A stretch of DNA of 64,000 bases from Comamonadaceae bacterium (GCA_947455465.1 CANGNS010000010.1:51031-115030), one strand, 5' to 3'. Counted from the stretch's first letter, positions 6,663 through 16,509 are shown. Notes: a model not told the origin generated them from the sequence alone. Program-made: numbers and translations.

Positions 6663-9383
6663 TTACATATGCGGTGCCGCCAATAGACAGTCCACTCCGC
6701 TCCATTGTTTTTCCTTAATCATCACAAACTGGCAGGTGCCTTTGGATAGCTTGGCCCAGAGTCCACCAATATCGCGATCATCTTGTGAGTCAGTCCAGCC
6801 ATTCGTTCCCTTGTATTCCACGATCAAAAATGACTCGTTGTTAAGCTTGCATACGAAGTCAGGATAGAAGCGCCCGGTTGCTTTTTGGAAAAAGAATGAC
6901 GCACCCTCTCGACGAGCCAGGTTGCGCACCCAGTATTGCAGCCTGCCTTTTTGTGCCTGCGTATCAAGCCAAGCGGCGCATTCGAACTCTTCCTTGCTGT
7001 CGAAATCGCCGATTCGGCTATAGAAGTGCTTTCGGAACGGGTGCTGTCCAAATCGACCGTCATAGTCACGGCTGGGTGCATAGGCCTCGGGCCTGAAGTC
7101 ATAAACAAACTCAGTCGAGACACTCACCCGCTCAGCTGCGGCATCGCCAAACAAGCTTTCTTGATAAGCCTGCTTGACTGCATTGGTACGAAGCTCTCGA
7201 ATGCGTGCCTCAAGTAGGTTACGCATCTGGAATTTTTGCAAATTAGCCCTGGCCAAATCAAAACCAGACTGGACCAACAAATCAGAAAGCCATCCCGACA
7301 CAAAATCCAACTTGCTCGCGTGGGTGAGCGAGGGCTCTGGCAGATTGGTGCAAAGCCAGGCCGCCAGTTTGATGTTGTCCCAATGTTCTGGCGTGTATGC
7401 AAAACCAAGGTCCCGCTGCAAGTTGGGCATGAAGTCTTGAACCAACTTACCGCTAGCTTCATCAATATCGATCACACCACCTTCGCTCACCATCAGGGCT
7501 GCACCGAGCTTGGCCAGGTTGTCAGCCGTCGGCTTCGCATCAAACAACGATAGCGCCCAGGGGTAGTCCAACACCTCTGGATCATCAAACAACTGCAGCT
7601 CACCTTGCACGCGCAATGCAAGCTGTGGCACCAGCAAGGTCTTGCCTTCTTCCGCGGGGGTCTTGAAGAACTCAATGGCCGTCGTCCGGCTTTCAATGGC
7701 ACCAGCCTCGATTGCAGCTTTGGCCAGTGATGTGGCTACCACAGCCTTCAAAGCATCGGTCTCATCAACGGTTAGCGGCGACCGGATTGTCAACGTACTG
7801 GTTTTTCGGTCAAAGACCACTTTGTCATTGATGGCGGTACGCAGGTCTTTAGGCAAGGCCTTCAAGTCCGGCGCTTCATGCAAAGGTATGACCACAGGGC
7901 GCAACTCCACACGGCTTCCCATGCCCTCAAGGTCAAACATTTGCTGCTCTTGCCGCGCAGCGGTCACAAACTCAGCCACGTCTTTGCGGTCAAAGCCTGA
8001 GCCTTCGACCAGCCGGTCGCGCAGCGCAGTCGCAGTCTCAAAAAAGCTACGCGACACCACCAGCGCATACGACTGATTGAGCTCTTTTGAGGATCGATGC
8101 TTTGCATCCGGCTGGCGCAATATGCGCCCCAGCAGCTGCTCCACTGATGTCGCCGACTGCAATGACGCCATGCTTACCAAGATGTAGGCGAACGGACAGT
8201 CCCACCCTTCCGCTAAAGCCTTTTGAGTAATGACAAACTTTACCGGGCATGCGGGGTCGCTGATGCCAAGCTTGTATTTCGCATCGACGGCCTCAAGTCC
8301 TTTTTCATCACTGGTAGCCACAATGATTTCGTCAGCAGGTATGCCGTGGTTTGTCAGCAGTTCTTGGCGCACGCGTTCAAAGTCCAGCTTGTCCAACCCC
8401 TCACGGCGCGGCTCAGACTGAATCAACACAATCGGCCGCAAATAGGGCGCGCCTTGGCGCTGTTCATCGTCGGCCAACTTTTGTAAGCCATTGCGGCGAG
8501 CGATGGCATCACTCAAACATTGCTGCCAGTTGGGCTCGGTTTCGAGCACTACCGGCAGCTTGATCATTTGCTCGGCTTTCAGCTGTGAGGCGCTCACGCT
8601 ATGCAGCACATTGCTAGGCGTGTGCTCCATATCAGGCGTGGCAGTTAGCTCCATGATGCCGCTGGGGTTAAAGCGGGCCAACATGTCAAAGGCTAACTCT
8701 GTGCGGTTGTTGTGTGCCTCGTCCACCACCACAAACGGGCGGCGCAAGCGCAACATATTGGCCAACGAATAGGGCACTGTGTCGCCATCCGTCAACAGAC
8801 CCTGGCGCTGCGTAGCCGTCAAATTCTCAAAATGGTGCATCAGCGCGCCGCTGGACTCGTAGACCTTGCGGCTTTCTTCGTCTTCAACCTGAAAAGCCTG
8901 GCGAGTGGCGACGATCACCACGGTGGAGGTGTCCAGCGTGGCACGCGTCAACGCTTTAGCCTCAGTCAAGTCCAGCACCGTTACCGGCCCAGCCTCGCGC
9001 AGAGCTGCGTTCAGCGGGTGGTTGCGGTCTTTTAGGCCGCGCAGCGTTTGCTCGCGAATCGGCTTACTGGGCACCAGCCACAACACCACACTGTGTGGCA
9101 CGCGCAGCAAATGCGTATTCACCAAGCTCAGGCTTTTAGCAGCCAGCCAGGTTTTGCCGCCGCCCGTGGGCACGCGCAGGCAGAAGTAGGGCATGTCCGG
9201 AGCAAAACCTGCCAGCGGCGTGTAACGCAGGCTTTGACCCCAAAGTTCTTCGGTGACGGCGGTAAACGCCAGCGACGCGCGGCCAAAGGTGTGGATGGCT
9301 TTGAAGTAAGCCTCCACGCTGTCGAGCACGCCGCCTTGGTTAGCGGGATCTTGCTGGTATTTTTTGGGTGAAAAAGTGACCAT
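6663..9383 (-). CDS. res: Type III restriction enzyme Res subunit (helicase-nuclease)
   Basis: ATP-dependent translocase/endonuclease subunit that works only in complex with Mod. The 906-residue protein has Walker A VPTGGGKT at residues 72-79, DEAH-type box VVVDEAHNN, the helicase motif LTATPD, motif VI QLLGRILRQPD, and a C-terminal PD-(D/E)xK nuclease seen as RFYPDFVCKL followed by IVEYKG. The ORF is full length without defects. It follows the mod stop by 3 bases, as in a normal mod-res operon. Since mod carries a frameshift, the complex is probably not formed unless that is an assembly error or is bypassed. Confidence 0.9.
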   Translation of the reverse strand: MVTFSPKKYQQDPANQGGVLDSVEAYFKAIHTFGRASLAFTAVTEELWGQSLRYTPLAGFAPDMPYFCLRVPTGGGKTWLAAKSLSLVNTHLLRVPHSVVLWLVPSKPIREQTLRGLKDRNHPLNAALREAGPVTVLDLTEAKALTRATLDTSTVVIVATRQAFQVEDEESRKVYESSGALMHHFENLTATQRQGLLTDGDTVPYSLANMLRLRRPFVVVDEAHNNRTELAFDMLARFNPSGIMELTATPDMEHTPSNVLHSVSASQLKAEQMIKLPVVLETEPNWQQCLSDAIARRNGLQKLADDEQRQGAPYLRPIVLIQSEPRREGLDKLDFERVRQELLTNHGIPADEIIVATSDEKGLEAVDAKYKLGISDPACPVKFVITQKALAEGWDCPFAYILVSMASLQSATSVEQLLGRILRQPDAKHRSSKELNQSYALVVSRSFFETATALRDRLVEGSGFDRKDVAEFVTAARQEQQMFDLEGMGSRVELRPVVIPLHEAPDLKALPKDLRTAINDKVVFDRKTSTLTIRSPLTVDETDALKAVVATSLAKAAIEAGAIESRTTAIEFFKTPAEEGKTLLVPQLALRVQGELQLFDDPEVLDYPWALSLFDAKPTADNLAKLGAALMVSEGGVIDIDEASGKLVQDFMPNLQRDLGFAYTPEHWDNIKLAAWLCTNLPEPSLTHASKLDFVSGWLSDLLVQSGFDLARANLQKFQMRNLLEARIRELRTNAVKQAYQESLFGDAAAERVSVSTEFVYDFRPEAYAPSRDYDGRFGQHPFRKHFYSRIGDFDSKEEFECAAWLDTQAQKGRLQYWVRNLARREGASFFFQKATGRFYPDFVCKLNNESFLIVEYKGTNGWTDSQDDRDIGGLWAKLSKGTCQFVMIKEKQWSGVDCLLAAPHM

Positions 9384-9386
9384 GGC

Positions 9387-11140
9387 TCACACCTCCAGTG
9401 CGTACGGTGTTTGCTTGAACACAATTTGCTCTCGCTGCAAGCGGGGTGCACCCAAACGGCATGCTGCGGCGTAGATGGTTTTGGGGCCGTCAAAAGGGGG
9501 AATGATGTTGAACACTGCCCCGGTTAGCACGTTGCCACCACCTGCCGATTTATCTTTCAGAATGCCGTTGTAAAGCAGATAAATGGCGCGACCTTCGTGC
9601 TCGCCCAAAAGTGGCGAATCAGCCATTCCACAGTAGCCGGTGCCGGTTTCCGCAAACCAGACAAATTCGGCCAACTGTAAAAAGGTCACATCCTCGCGGA
9701 TTTGGCCTTGCGGAGTGAACAGGGGCTCAGCGGATAATGTGCAGAACTGGTAACCACCCCCTAAACCCTTAATTTTTCCACCCTTAGAGTCGATGTAGCC
9801 CTCGCTAACAAGCCTGACTCTTGCCTCTGTAACTTCTTTTGAGATACCTTCGTTCATCTCGACCAAGATGAAACGTCGGTCTCCGCCATCTTCGCTGTTC
9901 TGTTTAAGGATGGCGTGTGCCGTCGTACCAGAGCCAGCAAATGAATCCAAAATTAAAGAACTTTCATTTTCTGCACCGATTTTTAGTAGATAGCTAATTA
10001 GCTCTACAGGTTTTGGGTAATCGAAGTGGATGCCCATACGTCGTAACTCACCCCGCATACGCTCTGTCGTGCCGAATCCACGTAGAACCGAAAGAATATT
10101 GCTGGGCGTTTCCACAATTCTTCTATAGCGGATTGCTGCATTCGCGTTTATATAAAACTCTATAGGGCCTTCATCGTCGTCGACAGGTTTGAATTTATTC
10201 GCGACGAACTGCTCAAGCTTTCGTCTATTCGCAAAACCACCGTACACCCGGCAGGGCTTTGTAACTTTATGATTTTCAACAATTAAGTCGTCAAGCTTTA
10301 CGGGCAATCCTGACAGCTTTTCAATTCCATAAGCAGATTTAATGTCATCAGAAACGAGGCCTGCGCGTTTTGTTGCGTCAAAAAACGCTTGATCGACATT
10401 TTTTCCTTTGTAAAAAACGACTTCCTCTTTTGAAGGGAAACCAATTGGAATAGTAAATATTGCGGGAGGATTTGCTGGATTATTTTTATTGATGTTGTTG
10501 TCCGCAACGCCCCTCCATAGGTTGCTGTCCTCTCTTGTATTCGGGTCAACAACTCGACCAATCGCCTCAGACTTAAATTTTGTGTTCTTTACATACATCA
10601 AAACGTATTCATGATTGACCTTAATCTCATACTGGTTGTCAGTATTCCCTTCTGTATTCCAAATTAGTGTCGTAATAAAGTTTTTGGATCCAAATATTTC
10701 ATCGCAGAGCAGCTTCAACAAACTATTGGCCACGTCATCAATGGAAATAAAAATAACGCCATCCTCACGCAAAAACTGCCGCAGCAACACCAGCCGCGGG
10801 TACATCATGCACAGCCAGCGATCATGGCGGTCCAACGTTTCCCCTTCCTTTCCAACCACCTCACCCAACCACTTCCGTATTTCGGGACTGTTGACGTTGT
10901 CGTTGTATGCCAGCCCTCATTGCCCGTGTTGTAAGGCGGATCGATGTAAATGCACTTCACCTGGCCCGCATAGCGCGGAAGCAGCGCCTTAAGGGCGTGC
11001 AGGTTGTCACCTTGCACAAGCAAGTTACCACTTGCCGCGTCTCCGCACGAGAGCGCAGGCACGGGTTCCAGTAGGCGAAACGGCACGTCTTTGTGGTGTT
11101 TGACAACGGCATCTTTGCCGATCCAGTTCAAGCTTGGCAT
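9387..11140 (-). pseudogene. mod: Type III DNA methyltransferase Mod, frameshifted
   Basis: Adenine-specific methyltransferase and specificity subunit, beta class (DPPY before FxGxG). Codons from ATG 11140 give SLNWIGKDAVV, NLLVQGDNLHAL and IDPPYNTGNEGW (residues 66-77). Right after that Trp one base is missing at about 10908-10909, and the frame runs into an unrelated tail that ends at 10805. The other frame resumes the family sequence (YNDNVNSPEIRKWL, GEVVGKEGETLDRHDRW) and continues through SIDDV, an AT-rich target recognition region (about 10.0-10.7 kb) and motif I DSFAGSGTTAHA to a stop at 9387. No simple sequence repeat lies at the shift, so it does not look like a phase-variation tract. 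Together the parts give about 584 residues. Confidence 0.88.
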
Positions 11141-11364
11141 TCAGGGTTCCATTCCGTTTCTATCGCACCGGCGAATCGCCGGTGGGCAATAGAAGTTGTT
11201 GATTAGTTGAGGCATTTTTGTAGATTGCCCAGAGCATATCGACCAAGACGGTACGATTGACCGGTTCTTGTCCAATAGTACGCAATTATTCGGCCCCGGC
11301 CACCTAACGTTACTGCACGTCGTATGTTCGCTGGACGGTTGGAAGTGGGCTCCACTGAGTTGGA
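11141..11364. other. Intergenic region upstream of mod, with hairpin
   Basis: No credible gene. It contains the perfect dyad CACCGGCGAATCGCCGGTG at 11166-11184, about 26-44 bases upstream of the mod start. No T-run follows on either strand, so it is more likely an operator or leader hairpin than a terminator. A short minus-strand frame overlapping the end of the OLD gene has no family features. Confidence 0.5.
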
Positions 11365-13272
11365 TCAAGCAAAGTTGACAACTGAATTGCAAACTTGCTC
11401 TAACGACGCGGATCTATGCCCATTTTCCCAGAGCCAGCTCAGCCTTGCACCGATGTACAGGGTATTTTTGGCAAGATCGCCGGCCATGCCGCACTGGACA
11501 CTGCCGTAGTTCCCGGAATCAGTCCACGCCGCATCTGACACGCCAGCCTTTACGGCGGCAACCATTTCGTTGGCCCACACAATATGGTTGTCGGCGAAAA
11601 CGTCGGCATCCGGGAATGGCTTAGCGTCATCACCACCTACGACGCGCAGCAAGGCTGTGTTGTCCCGTTGGTGTGCCGCTCGATGCTTTTCGTCGCTTCC
11701 ATCCGCGTCAAAAATGAGCAGGGTCGGTATCCCAAGGCCTTTGGCAATAATTAGTGAGTGCAGTAGTGAACTCTTCCCGTTCGCAGGAACAATGTGCACA
11801 CCTCTGCGGCGGAACTCGTCCCACCGCCCGGAAAGTACGAGCCAAGAATGGATATATGCCACATCTTCCAGTCCTTCGACCAGGACAAGGCGTTGTGCAA
11901 AGAACATCTCGTTCAATGCAGGCTGCAGAACTTGGTGGACCTTCGCAAGCGCACCATTCGCCTTCAACGGCGTGGCACCTTTGGCATGTGCAAAATCAGT
12001 CGCGAACTGTTCATAGTTGTAGCTGCACACGACGGAATGCTGGGCGCCAGCGACGCGACGCACTACTCGAACGTCTTCGAATGCATCGCCTGATACGAAA
12101 TACGGGCTGTGCGTGGTGATGAGGATCTGCGCATGTTGCTCACTGAGGCGATGCAGCACGCTGGATAGGTGCCTAGCTTGCGGTGGATGTTGGTAGAGCT
12201 CCGGCTCCTCACAGCCCAGGATCAACGCTGGTCCTTGGCCAGCTGACTCCGCCAATTCTTGCAACAGCGCCAGTAAGAAAGAACGCTGCAGCCCATGCCC
12301 AAAACGGGAGAGATGACCCTCGAAGGCGCCTTCACTCGCAAGGACTGCCGCGAGCGGTTCTTCAACTTGCACGGATTTCTTTGGGTCTTGGCGCCATTCA
12401 ACTCGCAAAGCAGCATCAGGATGCGCCCATTGCACGAGACGCGTAGCGAGAGATGCCGAGATTTCATTTAGAGCCCCCTGGTTTTCCTGTAGCAGTTTCT
12501 TGTATTCCTCCTGCGCGTTGGTCGCGATCAGTTTGATCTTGTCTGAGAAGTTCACTTTGCTGCGAACGGCGCGGGCCAGCAAACGTCCAAGAGCGCTGTT
12601 TTTCAGCTCAGCCTGCTCGTCTGCCGCGTCTTTTACGGCTGGGACATAGACCCATTGAACATACTTGGCCAGCCGATTCGAGCCTTTACTCACTCCATAA
12701 AACTGATCTTCACTCGGAATCAACGCGCATTCCGCTGGCCTAGCGGCTTCATAGGCATGGAGGGCTGAGGCCATAGCGTCCTTGGTGCCTGCTGCCGGCA
12801 AATCTGGGCAACTAGTTCGGAGTCCTGCATAAATTGCCTTAAGATCGTTTGCGCTAACGCCATCATTTGCGGCCTTGAAATACGGGGCCAATATGGGCAT
12901 AACCAAGCGCTGCCCATATTGCTTAATAACGGCAGATCCAGATACTGGGTCGAAATTGGCTATAGCAGATATCACCAAGATATCTTGCCGAAAGTATTCT
13001 GAGAAATCGGCCTGCGCTTCCGCACTAAGGTCAGTGAATTCAACAGTGATCTCGATAGGGTCAGCAATATTTTTAACGTGAAAATCCTCTGCCTGTAGGG
13101 CCGTTAGATCGGTGGCTGCATTCTGCGTCTCGCGAAAGAAGATGTTCAACGCACAAAGGACTGTAGATTTCCCTGCCCCGTTTGCCCCGACCAAACGGTT
13201 GTATCGGCTGAATTCAACCTTCTGATCAATAAATGAACGAAGGTTCTTGATGTGTACTGATTTGATTCTCAT
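11365..13272 (-). CDS. OLD-family ATP-dependent nuclease (AAA ATPase + TOPRIM)
   Basis: 635 residues. The N-terminal SMC/ABC-like ATPase shows VHIKNLRSF and Walker A GANGAGKST at residues 29-37. The signature region RFGHGLQRSFLLAL, Walker B ALILGCEEPELYQHPPQ and switch His ITTHSPYF follow near residues 335-400. The C-terminal TOPRIM nuclease domain starts at RLVLVEGLEDVAYI and includes LLIFDADGSD. This is the architecture of phage P2 OLD and of GajA of Gabija. No UvrD-like GajB helicase is nearby, so it fits the stand-alone class 1 type. It lies between the type III system and a DUF1016 nuclease, all on one strand, which supports an anti-phage role. Exact activity is inferred. Confidence 0.87.
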   Translation of the reverse strand: MRIKSVHIKNLRSFIDQKVEFSRYNRLVGANGAGKSTVLCALNIFFRETQNAATDLTALQAEDFHVKNIADPIEITVEFTDLSAEAQADFSEYFRQDILVISAIANFDPVSGSAVIKQYGQRLVMPILAPYFKAANDGVSANDLKAIYAGLRTSCPDLPAAGTKDAMASALHAYEAARPAECALIPSEDQFYGVSKGSNRLAKYVQWVYVPAVKDAADEQAELKNSALGRLLARAVRSKVNFSDKIKLIATNAQEEYKKLLQENQGALNEISASLATRLVQWAHPDAALRVEWRQDPKKSVQVEEPLAAVLASEGAFEGHLSRFGHGLQRSFLLALLQELAESAGQGPALILGCEEPELYQHPPQARHLSSVLHRLSEQHAQILITTHSPYFVSGDAFEDVRVVRRVAGAQHSVVCSYNYEQFATDFAHAKGATPLKANGALAKVHQVLQPALNEMFFAQRLVLVEGLEDVAYIHSWLVLSGRWDEFRRRGVHIVPANGKSSLLHSLIIAKGLGIPTLLIFDADGSDEKHRAAHQRDNTALLRVVGGDDAKPFPDADVFADNHIVWANEMVAAVKAGVSDAAWTDSGNYGSVQCGMAGDLAKNTLYIGARLSWLWENGHRSASLEQVCNSVVNFA

Positions 13273-13436
13273 TGGTTCCCTTTTGTGTTTTCTGAGTGAT
13301 TGATCCGGCTAGTTACCTCAACCGCTTAACACCCTCCCGCGCGGCCTCTTTCTCGTCTTTGCCCTTGGAGGGAATGTGCCCCACACCGGATATCGCTACC
13401 ACGAGAAACCCCGGGGCATTGCAGCCCTTCAAGTCA

Positions 13437-14486
13437 TCACTCATCATCCAAGCCCCCCAACAACACCCCCCGCCGCGCCAACCGCTCCCTCGCCTCAAGC
13501 AAAGCCGCATGCAGCTTTTGCTCCAGCTTCGCTTTGGGTGGCAGTTCGGTCCAGTACTCTGCGACGGTGATGCCGTCGTTGTGCATTTGCAGCAACTCCA
13601 CTTGTTCGCGGCTGGATTCGGCGCAGAGGATGAGGCCAATGGGCGCTTCCTCGCCCGGCTGGTGCTCGTATTTGTCCAGCCATTTCAAATAAAGCTCCAT
13701 CTGGCCTTTGTGCGCGGCTTTGAAGCGGCCTAGCTTGAGTTCAATGGCCACCAGGCGGTGCAGGCGGCGGTGAAAGAAGAGCAAGTCCAGATAAAAGTCG
13801 TCGCCGTCAATGACCATGCGTTTTTGCCGCTCCACAAACGCAAAGCCCCGGCCCAGTTCTAGGATGAAGGCTTCTAGCTGTTGCAAGATGCCGGCTTCTA
13901 GATCGCCCTCGTCGTGGTTTTGGCGCAGGCCCAAAAAGTCTAGGAAGTACGGGTCTTTGAAAACCACTGCCGGTTCGGCGTCTGCGGCCTGTAGTACCGA
14001 AGCTTGGGCGTTGGCTATTTCGGTACGCTCGAATGCCTTGCGTTCGATTTGGTGCGCCAGTTCGCGTACGCTCCAACCGTCTTGTGCGGCCTGGCTGGCG
14101 TAATACTGGCGGGCTTGCGGGGTTTTCAGCGCCACGATGGTGACCATGTGGCTCCAGCTCAATTGTGTCGACAGTGTTGACACAATTGCCGCGTCCGGAA
14201 ACGCTTCCGCAAACTTCACCATGCGGCGCAGGTTGCGCGACTCAAATCCCCGGCCAAATTCTTGCGACAGTTGGTGGCCCAGCTGGTCCAGCAGCTGGGC
14301 TCCATAGCTTGCGCGGCCTTCGCCCAGCACCTCGGTGCGCAGCCTTTGGCCCACATGCCAATACAGCCGCGTTAGCTCCGCATTCACTGCTCCGGCCAGG
14401 CGCTGGCGGCTGTTGGCTATCAGCGTGCGCAGTTCGGCGTGTAGCGTGTCTGCCGATGTATCGATCGCCGGAATCAATGTCGCCAT
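13437..14486 (-). CDS. DUF1016/YhcG family PD-(D/E)xK nuclease
   Basis: 349 residues. The N-terminal DUF1016 helical region contains LYWHVGQRLRTEVLG, YGAQLLDQLGHQLS and GFESRNLRRMVKFAE, followed by WSHMVTIVALK and ARQYYASQAAQDGWSVREL. The C-terminal half carries the nuclease core: DDFYLDLLFFHRRL then AIELKLGRFKAAHKGQM (D...ExK), and IGLILCAE. Such proteins often accompany restriction systems and are thought to act on DNA, but their role is not settled. I chose ATG 14486; a TTG 36 bases upstream is in frame but lacks a better ribosome site. The gene is upstream of the OLD gene by 164 bases on the same strand. Confidence 0.87.
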   Translation of the reverse strand: MATLIPAIDTSADTLHAELRTLIANSRQRLAGAVNAELTRLYWHVGQRLRTEVLGEGRASYGAQLLDQLGHQLSQEFGRGFESRNLRRMVKFAEAFPDAAIVSTLSTQLSWSHMVTIVALKTPQARQYYASQAAQDGWSVRELAHQIERKAFERTEIANAQASVLQAADAEPAVVFKDPYFLDFLGLRQNHDEGDLEAGILQQLEAFILELGRGFAFVERQKRMVIDGDDFYLDLLFFHRRLHRLVAIELKLGRFKAAHKGQMELYLKWLDKYEHQPGEEAPIGLILCAESSREQVELLQMHNDGITVAEYWTELPPKAKLEQKLHAALLEARERLARRGVLLGGLDDE

Positions 14487-14655
14487 GGATGCAATGCCGT
14501 CCCTGTAAGCCCGCAGGGTCAAGCGCCCAGTGTGCGGATATCGTCATCATATCCACCAAATTAACGTAATTTGTAATGGTTTACAAAAGTTGCGCACCCG
14601 AGGTGTGCTGACCCTCTGGGTGGCGGCGCTAAGGCCTTGCGTTAGTTGTACGCAA

Positions 14656-15222
14656 TCACTGCCTGTCTTGCGCGCCGTTGATGAGGCGCTGCGCCGCTTC
14701 CAGCGCCTCCGGCGTATCGACGTCATGGATGCAGCCGGCATCATCCACCGCAAGGGCATACGGTGCGTGCGCTTGCAACACAGCGCGTGCGCCTTGGTCG
14801 CCGGTCAAGGCCATCAAGGCAGGGCCGCAGGCCGCTGCAAAGCCCACCGGGTGCCCGCGTTGGCCCGCAAAAACCGGCACCACTACCGTGTGCGATAGCA
14901 GCGCCTGGGCCACGCTGCGCAAAGTCTGCGGCTGCACCAGCGGTAAATCGGCCGGCAGAATCAGCCAGCCTGCGGCTTCAGCGCAGGCGCGCACGCCGGT
15001 GGCAATGCTGTCGCCCATGCCCGGCAGATGCAGGTGCGCGGTGTGCGCGGCCTCCACCACGTGCCAGGGCAGGCCGCTGGCGCGCACCGCCTCCAGCGTG
15101 TGCTCGCGCACCGAGCGTGTGCCCAGCAGCGCCTGCAGCTTGTGCTGCCCGCCACTGGCCGCGGCAAAGCGCTCGCTGCGCCCGGCGGCCAAAACGATCA
15201 CGGTAGGAAGGGGTGCGCTCAT
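14656..15222 (-). CDS. MobA-like NTP transferase (MocA/CoxF-type)
   Basis: 188-residue nucleotidyltransferase of the molybdenum cofactor cytidylyl/guanylyltransferase-like family, which attaches a nucleotide to molybdopterin for Mo-hydroxylases. Seen are the nucleotide-binding loop VIVLAAGRSERFA, GDSIATGVRA, the metal-binding LILPADLPLVQP, the GHPVGF loop, GDQGARAVL, and the C-terminal DVDTPEALE found in MobA/MocA. ATG 15222 matches the usual family start; a TTG at 15240 is also in frame. It is divergent from glcE by 114 bases. No Mo-enzyme lies in the window, so the partner enzyme is unknown. Confidence 0.82.
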   Translation of the reverse strand: MSAPLPTVIVLAAGRSERFAAASGGQHKLQALLGTRSVREHTLEAVRASGLPWHVVEAAHTAHLHLPGMGDSIATGVRACAEAAGWLILPADLPLVQPQTLRSVAQALLSHTVVVPVFAGQRGHPVGFAAACGPALMALTGDQGARAVLQAHAPYALAVDDAGCIHDVDTPEALEAAQRLINGAQDRQ

Positions 15223-15336
15223 GGCAGGGTTTCCAGCCAAACAAAGAGGCCTATTGTGGCGCCGGCCAAGATTTCAAACAATTTGTGTTCAAAAAATTCA
15301 CGAATTGGCACAGTCTGGCCCGCTAACATGGGCGCG

Positions 15337-16497
15337 ATGACTGTTTCAGACACTGCTATCGATGCCCTGTGCGAGCGCATCGCCCACGCCCGCGCCCAGC
15401 CGCCGCAGGCGCGCACCCCGTTGCGCGTGCAAGGCGGCGCCAGCAAAGACTTTATCGGCACCGGCCTGACCGGCGATGTGCTGTCCACGCAAGGGCTGCA
15501 AGGCATTCTCAGCTACGAGCCTACCGAGCTGGTGGTGACGGTACGCGCCGGTACCCCGCTGCGTGAACTGCAAGCCGTGCTGGCAGAAAAAAACCAGTGC
15601 CTTCCTTTTGAGCCGCCGCATTTCGGCAGCGCCAGCACCACGGTGGGCGGCATGGTGGCCAGCGGTTTGAGCGGCCCGGCGCGCGCCAGCGCCGGTGCTT
15701 GCAAAGATTTTGTGCTGGGCGCCAGCGTGCTCAACGGCCGGGGGGAGCTGCTGCGCTTTGGTGGCCAGGTCATGAAAAACGTGGCCGGCTATGACGTCAG
15801 CCGTGTGCTGGCCGGCAGTTGGGGCACCTTGGGCGTGATCACCGAGGTTTCGCTCAAAGTGCTGGGTTTTGCGCCTTGCGAGGCCACCGTACGGGCCCGC
15901 CTGGACCAAGCGCCGGCCTTGGCGCTGTTGCACCGTTGGGGCGGACAGCCGCTGCCGCTCAACGCCAGTTGCTGGCTGAGCGAGGCCGAGGGCGCGTATC
16001 TGTATGTGCGCCTGCGCGGTGCCCAGGCGGCGGTGCAGGCGGCGCTGCTGCGCATGCAGGCCGATCTGCACAACGCAGGCACCGAAGGCCAAAGTCTGGA
16101 CCCCGCCCAAGTGCAAACCTTGTGGGATGGCTTGCGCGACCAGCAGCACGCATTTTTTGCCTCAGCGCCGTCAGACGCGTGCTTGTGGCGCCTGTCGGTC
16201 GCGCAAACCGCGCCGGTGCTGGACGTGCCCTATGCCCAATGCCTTGAATGGCAAGGCGGTCAGCGCTGGTTGTGGGCCCCAGCTTCCGCCGCTGCCAAGC
16301 TGCACGCGGCTGCGCGCGCAGCCGGGGGCCATGCCACCTTGTTTCGCCGCCCCGCCGGTGCACTGGCCGATGTGGACGTAGGCGTACCCGTTTGGAGCCC
16401 CTTGGAGGCCGCCGCCCAGCGCATCCACACCGCGCTGCAATCTGAATTTGACCCCGACGGCGTGTTCAACACCGGCCGTCTGCACGGCCCGGCTTAA
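15337..16497 (+). CDS. glcE: Glycolate oxidase FAD-binding subunit GlcE
   Basis: 386-residue accessory FAD-binding subunit of the GlcDEF glycolate dehydrogenase, which oxidises glycolate to glyoxylate at the membrane. The PCMH-type FAD domain shows TPLRVQGGASKDF, ELVVTVRAGTPL, FGSASTTVGGMVASGLSGPAR, KDFVLGASVLNG, and KNVAGYDVSRVLAGSWGTLG, a GlcE hallmark. The C-terminus ends with DPDGVFNTGRL. ATG 15337 is used; an in-frame ATG 9 bases earlier is equally possible because neither has a clear ribosome site. glcF follows after 12 bases. The catalytic subunit gene glcD is not adjacent. Confidence 0.93.
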   Translation: MTVSDTAIDALCERIAHARAQPPQARTPLRVQGGASKDFIGTGLTGDVLSTQGLQGILSYEPTELVVTVRAGTPLRELQAVLAEKNQCLPFEPPHFGSASTTVGGMVASGLSGPARASAGACKDFVLGASVLNGRGELLRFGGQVMKNVAGYDVSRVLAGSWGTLGVITEVSLKVLGFAPCEATVRARLDQAPALALLHRWGGQPLPLNASCWLSEAEGAYLYVRLRGAQAAVQAALLRMQADLHNAGTEGQSLDPAQVQTLWDGLRDQQHAFFASAPSDACLWRLSVAQTAPVLDVPYAQCLEWQGGQRWLWAPASAAAKLHAAARAAGGHATLFRRPAGALADVDVGVPVWSPLEAAAQRIHTALQSEFDPDGVFNTGRLHGPA

Positions 16498-16509
16498 GCG
16501 GCGCATCGT

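Noticed and set aside
9387..11140. Phase-variable mod
   Set aside because: Phase-variable type III methylases switch through simple repeats; none lies at the frameshift.
11141..11392. Minus-strand 83-codon frame between mod and the OLD gene
   Set aside because: It overlaps the OLD C-terminus, has no family similarity that I can see, and no ribosome site.
11365..13272. Gabija defence system
   Set aside because: The nuclease resembles GajA, but no UvrD-like GajB helicase is adjacent, so only a stand-alone OLD protein can be claimed.
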